From NCBI RefSeq assembly GCF_000379785.1, contig NZ_KB903684.1, positions 133-33,319 on the forward strand: a stretch of DNA of 33,187 bases. The letters are read 5' to 3'. This DNA comes from Gallibacterium anatis DSM 16844 = F 149 (GTDB lineage: Bacteria; Pseudomonadota; Gammaproteobacteria; Enterobacterales; Pasteurellaceae). The position numbers were made by a program, and so were the translations under genes. Below are positions 1 through 9,409 of this stretch, piece by piece. How positions within the stretch are numbered: position 1 is the first letter of the stretch; each line of letters begins with the position of its first letter. Under the pieces are notes generated by a model, which saw nothing but the letters and a program-made list of their open reading frames with translations, was not told the origin of the DNA and made no database searches.

Positions 1-73
1 GGTCTTTTGGAACGAGTTGTTCGAGACTTATCATCTCGATTTCATATTGGAGTGAGGGTGTATTTTTGAGCAT
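1..73 (-). CDS. IS1182-like transposase, N-terminal fragment (runs off left edge)
   Basis: Reading the minus strand from 73 gives 24 residues that start MLKNTPSLQY and end in SLEQLVPKD before the window stops. The motif 'SLEQLVPKDH-L-RKID' is how I remember many IS1182/IS5-group transposases beginning, so this is probably the DDE transposase of the element. The ATG at 73 is preferred over an in-frame ATG six bases upstream (79) because the AAGGA ribosome-binding site then sits at a normal distance. The start codon lies in a hairpin (see the separate entry). Whether the rest of the gene is intact cannot be seen. Confidence 0.6.
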   Translation of the reverse strand, partial: MLKNTPSLQYEIEMISLEQLVPKD

Positions 74-101
74 AGGCATTTCCTTTTTTCGATATGCCTA
101 T
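72..101 (-). promoter_or_regulatory. Hairpin enclosing the transposase ribosome-binding site
   Basis: On the minus strand ATAGGCAT (101-94) is a perfect 8-base complement of ATGCCTAT (79-72), with a 14-base loop. The purine-rich Shine-Dalgarno stretch lies in the loop, and the 3' arm covers the first two bases of the transposase start codon. Folding in the mRNA should restrict initiation. This matches the known strategy of IS10 and IS50, which keep transposase low when outside transcripts read through; applying it here is inference. Confidence 0.5.
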
Positions 102-107
102 TAGATC

Positions 108-135
108 AAACCTCTAGAGGTATGTCTAGAGGTTT
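108..135. repeat. 11-bp inverted repeat near the IS end
   Basis: AAACCTCTAGA (108-118) and TCTAGAGGTTT (125-135) are perfect inverted copies separated by 6 bases. The hairpin lies between the inferred IS terminus and the transposase start. It has no T-run on either side, so it is not a classical terminator. It may be a transposase-binding or transcript-structuring subterminal repeat. Confidence 0.6.
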
Positions 136-147
136 GTCAGCAGTCTG

Positions 148-172
148 AAACGCACCTTTCGGTGCGTTTTTT
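148..172. terminator. Rho-independent terminator downstream of lpxC
   Basis: AACGCACC (149-156) pairs with GGTGCGTT (161-168) around a TTTC loop. A T-run follows on the plus strand (up to 172), but only three Ts remain on the minus strand, the strand lpxC is transcribed from. It was probably a bidirectional terminator at the end of the dcw cluster whose lpxC-side T-tract has been cut by the IS. Confidence 0.75.
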
Positions 173-197
173 ATAGAGAGAAACTTAATATATCGTT

Positions 198-1115
198 TTA
201 AATCAACACTTGATTTGGTGCTAAATAACCTTGTGTTGCGTGTTCTTTTTCATCGAAAGATACCAATTCCCACGCTTCCTGATCAGCCAACACGGCACGA
301 ATCAATTTATTGTTCAAACCGTGTCCTGATTTAAACGCAGTAAATTCCCCGATGATATTGTGTCCTGCCATATAAAGATCACCGATGGCATCAAGTAATT
401 TATGACGAACCAATTCATCTTTAAAACGTAAACCTTCTTCGTTAAGAATACGATAATCATCCAACACAATCGCGTTATCCAAACTACCGCCCAAAGCTAA
501 ACCGTTCGCTTGCAAGTATTCAATATCACGCATAAAACCGAATGTTCTTGCACGACTGATTTGTTGAATAAATGCTTTTGTTGAAAAATCCAACTGGTAA
601 TGAGCAACATCTTTACCGATTGCCGGATGTTTGAAATCAATGGTGAAATCTAATTTAAAACCGTCATAAGGTTTAAATTCTGCCCATTTATCGCCATCTT
701 CAACACGAATAGGTTTCTTGATACGAATAAATTTCTTCGCTGCATCTTGCTCTTCAATGCCGGCATCTAATAACAGATAGACGAATGGGCTTGCACTGCC
801 ATCCATAATTGGAATTTCCGGTGCATCAACTTCGATAATAATATTATCGATACCCAATCCGGCTAATGCAGAATTCAAATGTTCAACAGTTGAAATACGC
901 ACGCCGTCATCGTTGATCATACAAGTACAAAGCATAGTATCGCGGATCATATTAGGATCTGCAGTAAAAGTGACTACTTCAGGCAAATCTGTACGGCAGT
1001 AAATTACACCTGTATTTACCGGTGCAGGACGCAAAGTGAGTGTCACTTTCTTACCGCTGTGAAGACCAATACCTGTTACTTTTATGCTTTGTTTAAGCGT
1101 TCTTTGTTTAATCAT
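198..1115 (-). CDS. lpxC: UDP-3-O-acyl-N-acetylglucosamine deacetylase
   Basis: LpxC is the zinc amidase that removes the acetyl group from UDP-3-O-acyl-GlcNAc, the committed step of lipid A synthesis on the cytoplasmic side. With the start at 1115 the protein has 305 residues, the E. coli length. The zinc ligands fall at the expected places: His79 (STVEHLN), His238 and Asp242 ([10 protein letters not shown]). The catalytic His265 is in SGHGLNNK. The ATG at 1115 has GGAG five bases upstream; a start 48 bases earlier would add 16 residues unlike the family. It is the last gene of the dcw cluster, 55 bp after ftsZ, and is followed by a terminator. Confidence 0.97.
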   Translation of the reverse strand: MIKQRTLKQSIKVTGIGLHSGKKVTLTLRPAPVNTGVIYCRTDLPEVVTFTADPNMIRDTMLCTCMINDDGVRISTVEHLNSALAGLGIDNIIIEVDAPEIPIMDGSASPFVYLLLDAGIEEQDAAKKFIRIKKPIRVEDGDKWAEFKPYDGFKLDFTIDFKHPAIGKDVAHYQLDFSTKAFIQQISRARTFGFMRDIEYLQANGLALGGSLDNAIVLDDYRILNEEGLRFKDELVRHKLLDAIGDLYMAGHNIIGEFTAFKSGHGLNNKLIRAVLADQEAWELVSFDEKEHATQGYLAPNQVLI

Positions 1116-1170
1116 AATTACTCCAGTTATCAATGCACCTTGCGGCACATTGAAACTTTTCATTGTTTAT

Positions 1171-2385
1171 TTAATTTGCGTTATCACGCAAGAATGTTGG
1201 TAGATCAAATAATTTGGACTCATCTAATGCCGGTTTTTTCACTGCATTACCGCTCGTTGAAGTGACGGTTGAGTCTGTTCTCGCACCAAACTGATCCGGA
1301 CGAGTCGCTTCGCCAAGAGGCGGCATATTATAAGCAAACTGTTTTGCTTTTGCATCTTGTGCTTGCGTATTATTTGAAACAATCTTAATCTGTGATTCAT
1401 CTTTCACTCTGCCACCGATTCCTGTTGCAACGATGGTAACTCGTAATTCATCTTCCGGAAGTTCCGGATTGACACTGGTACCAATAACAACAGTTGCATC
1501 TTCTGCAGCAAATGCGTGGATAGTTTCACCGACTGCTTCAAATTCACCTAATCCGAAATTAAATCCGCTAGTGGTAATATTAACCAATACCCCTTTTGCA
1601 CCGGAGATATCAATATCTTCCAATAATGGGCTGGCAATTGCATCCTGAGCGGCTTTTTCAGCACGTCCATCACCCACTTCCCCGATCGCAATACCGGTTC
1701 CCATCATAGCGTAACCCATTTCCGACATTACTGTTTTCACGTCGGCGAAGTCCACATTGATAAAGCCCGGAGAAGTAATAATATCGGAAATACCTCGCAC
1801 TGCATTACGCAACACGTCATTCGCAGCTGCCAACGCTTCAAGGAAAGAGATGTTTTTACCCAAAACCTTTAATAGTTTGTCATTTGGAATAGTAATTAAA
1901 GAATCGACATATTTGGCTAACTCCTGAATACCAGATTCAGCAAATTGCATTCTTTTCTTACCTTCAAATTTAAACGGTTTAGTGACTACAGCAACAGTTA
2001 AAATACCCAACTCTTTTGCCACTTCTGCAATAATCGGAGCGGCACCTGTTCCTGTACCACCACCCATACCGGCTGCGATGAACACCATATCCGCACCTTC
2101 AAGCATACTACGTAATGCTTCACGGTCTTCTTCCGCTGCTTGGCGCCCTACTTCCGGTTTTGCGCCAGCACCTAAACCTTTAGTAATTTCTGCACCGATT
2201 TGAATAGTTTGCTGTGCTAAACTTTTACGCAATGCTTGCGCATCCGTATTTACGGAAAAAAATTCAACACCTTTGAATTCATCCTGCACCATATGGTTTA
2301 AGGCATTACCGCCGCCACCACCGACGCCAATGACTTTGATGACCGCATCCGCTGTGGTTTCATCAATAATAGGCTCAATTAACAT
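1171..2385 (-). CDS. ftsZ: Cell division GTPase FtsZ
   Basis: FtsZ is the tubulin-like GTPase that polymerises into the Z ring and recruits the division machinery. The 404-residue protein has the glycine-rich nucleotide loop near residues 20-26, the tubulin signature GGGTGTG at 108-114 and the T7 catalytic loop NVDFAD at 210-215. A variable linker follows, then a C-terminal peptide (LFDLPTFLR) that should bind FtsA and ZipA. It lies between ftsA and lpxC. Unusually, 258 bp separate it from ftsA, with a good candidate promoter in that gap, so it may be transcribed partly on its own. An AGAGAG stretch precedes the ATG. Confidence 0.98.
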   Translation of the reverse strand: MLIEPIIDETTADAVIKVIGVGGGGGNALNHMVQDEFKGVEFFSVNTDAQALRKSLAQQTIQIGAEITKGLGAGAKPEVGRQAAEEDREALRSMLEGADMVFIAAGMGGGTGTGAAPIIAEVAKELGILTVAVVTKPFKFEGKKRMQFAESGIQELAKYVDSLITIPNDKLLKVLGKNISFLEALAAANDVLRNAVRGISDIITSPGFINVDFADVKTVMSEMGYAMMGTGIAIGEVGDGRAEKAAQDAIASPLLEDIDISGAKGVLVNITTSGFNFGLGEFEAVGETIHAFAAEDATVVIGTSVNPELPEDELRVTIVATGIGGRVKDESQIKIVSNNTQAQDAKAKQFAYNMPPLGEATRPDQFGARTDSTVTSTSGNAVKKPALDESKLFDLPTFLRDNAN

Positions 2386-2436
2386 AATTGTTTCTCTCTT
2401 TTATATAACCATTTAAAACGATTTGTTATTCTGTTT

Positions 2437-2464
2437 ATTGTATGCCAAAAATCAATAATATCAA
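2437..2464 (-). promoter_or_regulatory. Candidate sigma-70 promoter for ftsZ
   Basis: Read on the minus strand, TTGATA (2464-2459) and TACAAT (2442-2437) are separated by 16 bases. Each matches its consensus box at five of six positions. The predicted transcript would start about 45 bases upstream of the ftsZ ATG. Dedicated ftsZ promoters are common in dcw clusters, but use of this one is inferred. Confidence 0.45.
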
Positions 2465-2516
2465 AACGTAAACTTTATTTTAGTGCTATTTTATAACCAC
2501 TAACAGGCTATTTTGC

Positions 2517-2605
2517 CTATCTTACGCTAATCATTTCATAATATTGCATACTGATATCACTTACTTTATTACTCTTGTGGTTAATATCACCAATAAACAC
2601 GTCAT
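2517..2605 (-). other. Possible small ORFs in the ftsA-ftsZ gap
   Basis: A strong Shine-Dalgarno sequence (AAAGGAG, around 2610-2616) precedes two overlapping short frames. One starts at ATG 2605 with spacing 4 and encodes 14 residues (MTCLLVILTTRVIK), ending at 2561. The other starts at GTG 2600 with spacing 9 and encodes 27 residues beginning MFIGDINHKSNK, ending at 2517. I recognise neither product. They may be a leader peptide, a gene remnant or chance; only the ribosome-binding site is persuasive. Confidence 0.2.
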
Positions 2606-2643
2606 TCTTCTCCTTTTTTAAATTAATGACCGAACGTTATACA

Positions 2644-3945
2644 TCAAAACTCAGACTTCACTTTATCAATAAATTTCTTCAAGAAACCTGCAACTTTATT
2701 TGTTTTTGATAACTCTTTGCCTATACCTTTTGTTTTAAGCGGCTGTTGAGATTCACCATTGTAGTAAGTATATTGCAATAATCCCAACACTGTAGCATAT
2801 TGCGGTTTATCCACATAATCAGTTAGACCGGTAATATTCAACGGTGTTCCGATTTTCACCTGAACCTGTTGCCCAAACACTTCGGTAGCACAATCCAAAA
2901 TGCCGTCAATCAATGCACCACCACCGGTCAACACAACACCGGCAATCAAATCTGAAGCCACATTATTATTTTTTAGCTCCTGTTTTAACTGCCGTAACTC
3001 TTTATCTACCATTCCCAACAACTCTCTATAACGTGCTGAAGTAATAATAGATAAATCCTCTCTGGTTAAACCTCTTGGTGGGCGTCCGCCAATGCCTTGC
3101 ACTTCAATCAGTTTATCCGGAGATGTGCGCTTTTCTGACGCAGATAACAGCACTGCACTGCCATAATTTACTTTAATGTTTTCGGCATTGCTGCGCGAAG
3201 TGTAAATTCCTTGTGCCACATCATCGGTTACACGATTACCGGCATAAGGAATAACTTTACTGTAACGCAATGCACCATCAGTAAAGACAAGAATATCCAT
3301 TGTGCCGGCACCAATATCTATCAAACAAACGCCAAGCTCTTTTTCCTCTTCACTCAATACCGAATAACTGGAAGCCAATCCGGAAAAGACGATTTGATCA
3401 ACAATTAATCCGCTGCGCTCTACTGCTTTACGCAAATTAATCAACCAATCCTGATGGCAAGCGATCAAATGGGCTTGTGCGGTTAGTCGAACACCTTGCA
3501 ATCCTAATGGATTTTTAATATTCATCTGACGGTCAACAGAAAACTCTTGCGGAATAACGTGAAGTACGGTTAAACCATCGCCGACTTTCACTGAGCTGGC
3601 AATATGCATTGACTCATCAATATCTGCCTGCGTAACCTCACCCGACAAAGGCACGAAACCACTTTCATTCAGGCTTTGAATATGTTCCCCAGTAATAGCT
3701 AATGTCACTCGTGCGATTAATTTCAAATCCGCAACCGATTCCGCCGCTTCAATTGCACGCTGAATAGAATTTACTACTGCTTCTAAATCAGTAATGCTAC
3801 CTTTATCTATTCCTTTTGAAGGACAGCTACCTACACCGATAACATTTACCACACCGTCCGGCAATAACTCACCGACAACCGCAATGACTTTGGAAGTTCC
3901 GATTTCCAAGCCGACTATTATTTGGGGTTCATCAATCTTAGCCAT
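2644..3945 (-). CDS. ftsA: Cell division protein FtsA
   Basis: FtsA is an actin-like ATPase that tethers FtsZ filaments to the inner membrane and recruits later division proteins. The 433-residue sequence shows the actin-fold phosphate loops ([10 protein letters not shown] near the N-terminus, [12 protein letters not shown] near residue 210) and the adenosine motif [13 protein letters not shown] near residue 345. It ends in a short amphipathic helix ([14 protein letters not shown]) of the kind that inserts into the membrane. It starts 2 bp after the ftsQ stop codon, so the two are probably translationally coupled. It is slightly longer than E. coli FtsA because of the segment before the C-terminal helix. 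Confidence 0.97.
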   Translation of the reverse strand: MAKIDEPQIIVGLEIGTSKVIAVVGELLPDGVVNVIGVGSCPSKGIDKGSITDLEAVVNSIQRAIEAAESVADLKLIARVTLAITGEHIQSLNESGFVPLSGEVTQADIDESMHIASSVKVGDGLTVLHVIPQEFSVDRQMNIKNPLGLQGVRLTAQAHLIACHQDWLINLRKAVERSGLIVDQIVFSGLASSYSVLSEEEKELGVCLIDIGAGTMDILVFTDGALRYSKVIPYAGNRVTDDVAQGIYTSRSNAENIKVNYGSAVLLSASEKRTSPDKLIEVQGIGGRPPRGLTREDLSIITSARYRELLGMVDKELRQLKQELKNNNVASDLIAGVVLTGGGALIDGILDCATEVFGQQVQVKIGTPLNITGLTDYVDKPQYATVLGLLQYTYYNGESQQPLKTKGIGKELSKTNKVAGFLKKFIDKVKSEF

Positions 3946-3947
3946 AA

Positions 3948-4778
3948 TTATTCACTTAATATATCTTGTGCCGTTGTATTTTCAGGCGCGTCAGTAAAAC
4001 TTACTGCTGCGCCTGTATTGTATCTTAAATCAATATAAGCGATTTTTTTATTTTCAGGAATTTCTATTTGTGGATAAATCGTTAAAAAACGATCAATTTT
4101 CTCTTTCCATTCGCCTCGCCCAAGCTTCAATATAATATCATTAGATAAAGTTACGTTCCACGAGCCGCGGTCATCAATGCTGACAATTTTTAAATTAATA
4201 TTCTTTCCTTGCAAAATTTTGCCTAATTCATACCAAGTTTTTAATACATTTATTCCTTGAAAATCCGGACCGGATAAATTCGGCAATTTTTCATCATTAA
4301 TTTTTTCTTTCGGCAAGCTAAAAATTGTCCCGTCAGCCGTTAAATAATTGACCTGATTCCACTTAGCAACCGGAACATATTCCACCACATTAATATTTAA
4401 TTGCGCCGGCCATATTTTACGAATGGAAATAGTCTTAATCCACGAAAGCGATTCAAACATCTTTTCAATAGATTCGACATCTTGAGCAAAATATCCTCTT
4501 AATCCCTGATGACTTTCCGCATATTTTTTCAACATTTCACGCACATCATCATTTGTAGTAAATTGTGTCTTACCCACCAAATTAAATGAACTAATCGGCT
4601 TCGGATCCAATTTTTCAAATAATTCGATGCGATGTGAGTAACTGTAATAACCAAGACCAATGATAAACAAAAATAAAAAAAACTTGATCCAAGTCTTTAA
4701 ATCAACTTGAGATATGCGCTTTTTCTCATTAGGTTCTCGGTAATAAACGGAGCGAGAATATTTTGTGCGATTTCTCAT
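3948..4778 (-). CDS. ftsQ: Cell division protein FtsQ
   Basis: FtsQ is a bitopic inner-membrane protein that binds FtsB and FtsL and links early to late division proteins. The 276-residue protein has a basic cytoplasmic tail, one membrane segment at about residues 30-46 ([13 protein letters not shown]), a POTRA domain beginning near FNLVGKTQF, and the FtsQ beta domain. Its ATG overlaps the ddlB stop in an ATGA junction, and ftsA follows after 2 bp. Sequence conservation in this family is modest; the topology and position between ddlB and ftsA settle the call. Confidence 0.95.
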   Translation of the reverse strand: MRNRTKYSRSVYYREPNEKKRISQVDLKTWIKFFLFLFIIGLGYYSYSHRIELFEKLDPKPISSFNLVGKTQFTTNDDVREMLKKYAESHQGLRGYFAQDVESIEKMFESLSWIKTISIRKIWPAQLNINVVEYVPVAKWNQVNYLTADGTIFSLPKEKINDEKLPNLSGPDFQGINVLKTWYELGKILQGKNINLKIVSIDDRGSWNVTLSNDIILKLGRGEWKEKIDRFLTIYPQIEIPENKKIAYIDLRYNTGAAVSFTDAPENTTAQDILSE

Positions 4779-5710
4779 TCAGCACTTAACTCCAAAATTT
4801 TTACTACTAATTGAGAGAAACTATAACCGACAACTTTTGCCGCCATTGGGAATAAACTGTGGCTTGTCATACCCGGATTGGTATTCACTTCCACCAAACG
4901 GAAACGCCCTTGCGCATCAGTCATAACATCAATGCGGCTCCAACCGCGGCAACCGACAATATCATAGGCCTGTTTCACTAAACTTCTCAATTCATTTTCA
5001 CGCTCTTCACTTAAACCTGATGGGCAGAAATATTGTGTGCTGTCGAGAAGATATTTAGCATCATAATCATAAAATTCACCTGCCGGTTTAATTAAAATAG
5101 AAGGCAACACTTTACCGCCCAAAACCGGTACCGAAAATTCCTGTCCGGCAAGCCACTCTTCGATCAATACCGTATCATCGTGCATCAAGGCAGTATCCAC
5201 CGCTGCCGCTAACTCTTCCACTTTTTTCACTTTGGTTAAACCGACACTGGAACCTTCCAATGATGGTTTCACCATTAATGGTAAGCCTAATTTAGCTACC
5301 ACTGCTTGCGCATCAAGTTGAGAACGTGTTTCTTTAGTAATCACCACCATCTCGGCAACCGGCAAACCAACCGCCTTCCATAACAATTTGGTGCGCATTT
5401 TATCCATTGTTAATGCAGATGACATCACGCCACAACCGGTGTAAGGAATACCTAATTGTTCCAATAACCCTTGCAAAGAACCATCTTCACCGCCGCGCCC
5501 GTGTAGAATATTAAATACGCGTTGGAAGCCCTGTTTTTTTAAATCTTCCACCGGAAACTCTTTTGGGTCGATAGCGTGCACATCCGTGAAATCTTCGTCC
5601 TGCAATGCTTTTAATACCGCTGCCCCCGAATTTAATGACACTTCACGTTCTGCCGAAGTTCCACCCAATAATACCGCTATTTTTTGTTGTTTTAATTGTT
5701 CAATATCCAT
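4775..5710 (-). CDS. ddlB: D-alanine--D-alanine ligase
   Basis: This ATP-grasp ligase joins two D-alanines into the dipeptide that MurF adds to the peptidoglycan precursor. The 311-residue protein has the N-terminal signature [17 protein letters not shown], the ATP-grasp core near [15 protein letters not shown], and the C-terminal metal-binding motif [14 protein letters not shown]. Length and dcw position between murC and ftsQ match the DdlB paralogue. It overlaps murC by one base (TAATG) and ftsQ by four (ATGA), indicating coupled translation. Confidence 0.97.
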   Translation of the reverse strand: MDIEQLKQQKIAVLLGGTSAEREVSLNSGAAVLKALQDEDFTDVHAIDPKEFPVEDLKKQGFQRVFNILHGRGGEDGSLQGLLEQLGIPYTGCGVMSSALTMDKMRTKLLWKAVGLPVAEMVVITKETRSQLDAQAVVAKLGLPLMVKPSLEGSSVGLTKVKKVEELAAAVDTALMHDDTVLIEEWLAGQEFSVPVLGGKVLPSILIKPAGEFYDYDAKYLLDSTQYFCPSGLSEERENELRSLVKQAYDIVGCRGWSRIDVMTDAQGRFRLVEVNTNPGMTSHSLFPMAAKVVGYSFSQLVVKILELSAE

Positions 5711-7152
5711 TATTTACTCCATAACTCCACAAGGCGACGAGATAGCTTGCTCACACTTCCTGCTCCCTGCGCTAAAATTAAATCTCCATCTTGCAACACT
5801 TGATCCATAATTTCCGGCAACTGTTCCGGATCTGCCAAGAAAATCGGATCAATCTTACCCAAGTTACGAATTGAACGACAAAGAGAACGGCTGTCCGCAC
5901 CGGCAATTGGCGCTTCCCCTGCCGGATAAACATCCAACATAATCAATACATCAACTTGCGATAACACTTGCACAAAATCATCAAACAGATCTCGTGTTCT
6001 GCTGTAACGGTGTGGTTGGAAAATCATCACAATTCGTTTATTTTCCCAGCCGTGACGTGCCGCCTGAATAGTCACATTGACTTCGGTCGGATGATGGCCA
6101 TAATCATCAATTAACATCACCTTACCGTTAGGGCGAATAAAAGAGCCTAACTGATCGAAACGGCGACCGGCACCTTGGAAGTCTGCTAATGCGGCTAAAA
6201 TAGATTCATCATCAATACCTTCCTCTTTTGCCACTGCCAATGCCGCAGTTGCATTTAAAGCATTATGTTTGCCCGGCACATTCAGCAGAATTTCCATTCT
6301 TTGCCCATCCGGACAAATCACGGTGTAATGCCCTTGAAAACCGGTTTGGCTATAATCTTCAATGCGATAATCCGCTTTGTCGCTAAAACCATAAGTAATC
6401 ACTTGGCGACCAACCTTCGGCAATAGCGTCTGTAGCACAGGATCATCCGCACACAACACCGCTAAACCATAAAACGGTAAATTATGTAAGAAATTGATAT
6501 AAGTCTGTTTCATCTCTTCAAAATTACCGTGATAAGTATCCATATGATCCGGTTCAATATTGGTTACCACCGCAACCATCGGCTGTAAATGCAAGAAAGA
6601 GGCATCGCTTTCATCCGCCTCTGCAATCAGATAACGGCTTAAACCCAAGTGCGCATTGGTACCGGCAGATTTCACCAAGCCACCGTTAACAAAGGTCGGA
6701 TCTAATTTCGCCTGCGCATAAATCATCGCTATCATCGCAGTTGTAGTGGTTTTACCGTGCGTACCTGCCACCGCAATGCCGTGACGAAAACGCATAATTT
6801 CCGCCAACATCTGGGCGCGTTGAATAACCGGAATTCTGGCTTCACGCGCAGCAATCACTTCCGGATTATCCGGCTTAATCGCACTGGAAACCACAACAAC
6901 ACTTGCGCCGGCAATGTTATCGGCACTATGCTGTAAAAAAATTTTTGCGCCCATTTCCGCCAACTGCAAAGTTACCGCATTTTCTTGAATATCCGAACCG
7001 GTGATTTGATAACCTTCATTTAGCAATACTTCGGCAATGCCGCTCATTCCGGCGCCACCAATTCCGACAAAATGGATCTGCTTCACGCGGCGCATTTCAG
7101 GCACAACCATACGCACCTGATGTTGAAAATTCTGTTTAATCTTATCTTCCAT
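5710..7152 (-). CDS. murC: UDP-N-acetylmuramate--L-alanine ligase
   Basis: MurC adds L-alanine to UDP-MurNAc, starting the peptide stem of peptidoglycan in the cytoplasm. The 480-residue protein has a Rossmann-type N-terminal domain ([15 protein letters not shown]), the Mur-ligase P-loop GTHGKTTTT at about 130-138, the central motif EADESDASF, and the C-terminal domain with [10 protein letters not shown]. Length is close to known gammaproteobacterial MurC. It starts 9 bp after murG and its stop overlaps the ddlB start. Confidence 0.98.
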   Translation of the reverse strand: MEDKIKQNFQHQVRMVVPEMRRVKQIHFVGIGGAGMSGIAEVLLNEGYQITGSDIQENAVTLQLAEMGAKIFLQHSADNIAGASVVVVSSAIKPDNPEVIAAREARIPVIQRAQMLAEIMRFRHGIAVAGTHGKTTTTAMIAMIYAQAKLDPTFVNGGLVKSAGTNAHLGLSRYLIAEADESDASFLHLQPMVAVVTNIEPDHMDTYHGNFEEMKQTYINFLHNLPFYGLAVLCADDPVLQTLLPKVGRQVITYGFSDKADYRIEDYSQTGFQGHYTVICPDGQRMEILLNVPGKHNALNATAALAVAKEEGIDDESILAALADFQGAGRRFDQLGSFIRPNGKVMLIDDYGHHPTEVNVTIQAARHGWENKRIVMIFQPHRYSRTRDLFDDFVQVLSQVDVLIMLDVYPAGEAPIAGADSRSLCRSIRNLGKIDPIFLADPEQLPEIMDQVLQDGDLILAQGAGSVSKLSRRLVELWSK

Positions 7153-7161
7153 ACTGCTCTC

Positions 7162-8211
7162 TTAATTAGTCACTGAAATAATCGTTTCCGCCACTCGCTG
7201 TGCTGCCGTCGGCGCTGCTTTGGATTGTGCTTTTTCTGCCATAGCCAACAAAGTTGGACGCTCCCATTTTTGCAAAAATTCAACCACCCGTTCAGGAGTT
7301 AACTCGGCTTGTTGGATAATTTCCGCCGCACCGGCATCTGCTAAATAACGTGCATTAAGATACTGTTGTTGATCTTTATGTTGGAACGGCACAAAAATCG
7401 CCGGCACGCCGGCAGCGGCGATTTCACACACGGTTAGTGCACCGGAACGACAAATCACCACATCAGCCCACGCATAAGCTGCCGCCATATCATCAATAAA
7501 ATCAGAAACATTCACCTTAATATTTTGCGGATACAACGCTTTTATTGCTTCACTGTTACCTTTCCCTGCTTGATGTCGAATGACCACATCTTTTGTTAAT
7601 TGTGCTGCCACTTTCGGCATTAATAGATTCAAGACTCTTGCGCCTTGACTGCCTCCGACAACCAAAATACGCAACGCCCCTTCTCGCTGACTGAAACGTT
7701 GTTGCGGTGTCGGCAACGCAAAAAGATCGGCACGCACCGGATTGCCGACCACTTCGGCATCAGCAAAAGCGGTCGGGAAAGCTTGCAACACACGTGTTGC
7801 AATTTTTGCCAGCCATTTATTTGTCAAACCGGCAACCGCATTCTGTTCGTGTAAAATAATCGGCACCCCTGCCAATTTTGCCGCTACACCGCCCGGACCG
7901 GAAACATAACCACCCATTCCTAAAACGGCATCCGGCTGATAAGTTTTAATAATTTTTCTCGCCTGCAATATCGCCCGTAAAATTTTAAACGGTGCCGCTA
8001 ATAATGCTTTTATACCTTTACCGCGCAATCCGGAAATTTCAATAAAATGAATAGCAATGCCGTGTTTCGGCACAAGCTGTGCTTCCATACGATCTTTCGT
8101 ACCAAGCCATTCAACCTGCCACCCTTGTTGTTGCAATACATTAGCAACTGCAATCGCAGGAAAAACGTGTCCGCCGGTGCCACCTGCCATAACCAGTAAT
8201 TTTTTCGTCAT
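7162..8211 (-). CDS. murG: UDP-GlcNAc--lipid I N-acetylglucosaminyltransferase
   Basis: MurG is the peripheral membrane GT-B transferase that adds GlcNAc to lipid I to make lipid II. The 349-residue protein opens with the glycine loop [10 protein letters not shown] (residues 10-19). It has the second G loop [10 protein letters not shown] at the start of the C-terminal domain and the UDP-GlcNAc motif [23 protein letters not shown]. It sits between ftsW and murC with 9-bp gaps on both sides. Confidence 0.98.
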   Translation of the reverse strand: MTKKLLVMAGGTGGHVFPAIAVANVLQQQGWQVEWLGTKDRMEAQLVPKHGIAIHFIEISGLRGKGIKALLAAPFKILRAILQARKIIKTYQPDAVLGMGGYVSGPGGVAAKLAGVPIILHEQNAVAGLTNKWLAKIATRVLQAFPTAFADAEVVGNPVRADLFALPTPQQRFSQREGALRILVVGGSQGARVLNLLMPKVAAQLTKDVVIRHQAGKGNSEAIKALYPQNIKVNVSDFIDDMAAAYAWADVVICRSGALTVCEIAAAGVPAIFVPFQHKDQQQYLNARYLADAGAAEIIQQAELTPERVVEFLQKWERPTLLAMAEKAQSKAAPTAAQRVAETIISVTN

Positions 8212-8220
8212 AATACTCTC

Positions 8221-9396
8221 TTAATCATCTCGTAAATGTGCGTGCCCTGTTGCCATTCTATTTTCGTGATCAATTCGCAATAAAATCCCCATCGCGACAC
8301 ACATAATAATTAAACTTGAACCCCCATAACTAATTAATGGGAAGGTCAATCCTTTGGTCGGTAATAAACCGATAGTTACGCCCAAATTGACAAAACCCTG
8401 GAAAAAAATCCAAAAACCGATACCAAAGGCAAAAAAACCACGGAAACGGGCTTCAAGTTTTAAGGATTCCTTCGCGATCTTAAATGCTCTGAATACCAAA
8501 GCTGACAGCAGAATAATAATCAGCAAAATACCGACAAAACCGAACTCTTCACCAATAATCGCCATAACAAAGTCGGTATGTGCTTCCGGCAAATACTCCA
8601 ATTTTAATACCGAATTACCTAAACCTTGCCCCCAAAACTCACCGTTACCGAACGCCATTAATGAATTTGACAACTGGTAACCTGAACCGAAAGCATCGGC
8701 AAACGGATCCAAATAGGAAGTCACACGCTTCATTCGATAAGGCGAAATCAGAATTAAGAACATAATCGCGCCGGCCCCCATTCCTATTAATAATACAAAC
8801 TGGAACAGTTTTGCGCCGACCACAAACAACATACCGAAAGTGATCACAAACAAGACAACGCTACTTCCTAAGTCCGGTTGGCAAAGCAGGAAAATAATTA
8901 AAATGCCGCAAACTAAAGTAGGGCGCCCGAAGATTAGCTTTTTTGTCAAAACAGCATCATATTTACGCACAAAAAAACTGGATAAATAGCAAATTAATGC
9001 TAATTTCGCTAATTCCGCCGGTTGGAAATTAACAAAACCGAGCGAAATCCAACGCGTTGCACCATTGATATTTCTACCGACAATCAGCACCACAATCAGC
9101 GACAACAATGCCAACAAATAAAGCCAATGACTCCATTTTTCCCACTTTTCGGTCGGAATCTGCAACACAAAAAAGAAACAGGCTAAACCGGTAACAATAT
9201 AAACCGCATCACGAATCGTAAAATAGAGCGGATCGTCATAAAGTTTTGCCGCCACCGGAAAAGAGGCGGTGGTTACTGCAACAAAACCGATAAACAATAA
9301 AATGATAAATAGCAAAAATAGCGCACGATCATAAAGAGAAGAGTGTGGCGTAATTCTTCCCCAACGATCAAACCAGTTTTTAAACTTCGACAACAT
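8221..9396 (-). CDS. ftsW: Septal peptidoglycan glycosyltransferase FtsW
   Basis: FtsW is the SEDS-family polytopic membrane protein that polymerises lipid II at the septum together with its partner FtsI. The 391-residue sequence has about ten hydrophobic segments. It contains the SEDS landmarks NINGATRWISLGFVNFQPAE, the PEAHTDFVMAIIGEEFGF loop, which carries the conserved acidic residue, and LTFPLISYGGSSL near the C-terminus. Genome position between murD and murG distinguishes it from RodA. Confidence 0.97.
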   Translation of the reverse strand: MLSKFKNWFDRWGRITPHSSLYDRALFLLFIILLFIGFVAVTTASFPVAAKLYDDPLYFTIRDAVYIVTGLACFFFVLQIPTEKWEKWSHWLYLLALLSLIVVLIVGRNINGATRWISLGFVNFQPAELAKLALICYLSSFFVRKYDAVLTKKLIFGRPTLVCGILIIFLLCQPDLGSSVVLFVITFGMLFVVGAKLFQFVLLIGMGAGAIMFLILISPYRMKRVTSYLDPFADAFGSGYQLSNSLMAFGNGEFWGQGLGNSVLKLEYLPEAHTDFVMAIIGEEFGFVGILLIIILLSALVFRAFKIAKESLKLEARFRGFFAFGIGFWIFFQGFVNLGVTIGLLPTKGLTFPLISYGGSSLIIMCVAMGILLRIDHENRMATGHAHLRDD

Positions 9397-9409
9397 CCGC
9401 TTCTATCTC

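Larger units (their letters stand above)
1..147 (-). mobile_element. Terminal part of an IS1182-like insertion sequence
   Basis: This segment joins the start of a transposase gene to a noncoding end with two inverted repeats. The outer boundary is inferred to lie near 144-147, where unrelated sequence meets the lpxC-side terminator: read on the minus strand, that terminator's T-tract stops after three Ts and is followed by CAGACTGCTGACAAA, which looks like an IS terminus. The rest of the element, its other end and any target-site duplication lie outside the window. The family is assigned from the short transposase N-terminus only, so it is tentative. Confidence 0.6.

Noticed and set aside
1116-1163. 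Sixteen-residue N-terminal extension of LpxC
   Set aside because: The start at 1115 has a good ribosome-binding site and restores the family length and zinc-ligand numbering.
8354-8680. 108-residue antisense frame over ftsW
   Set aside because: It is the complement of conserved FtsW coding sequence, has a low-complexity basic translation and no ribosome-binding site.
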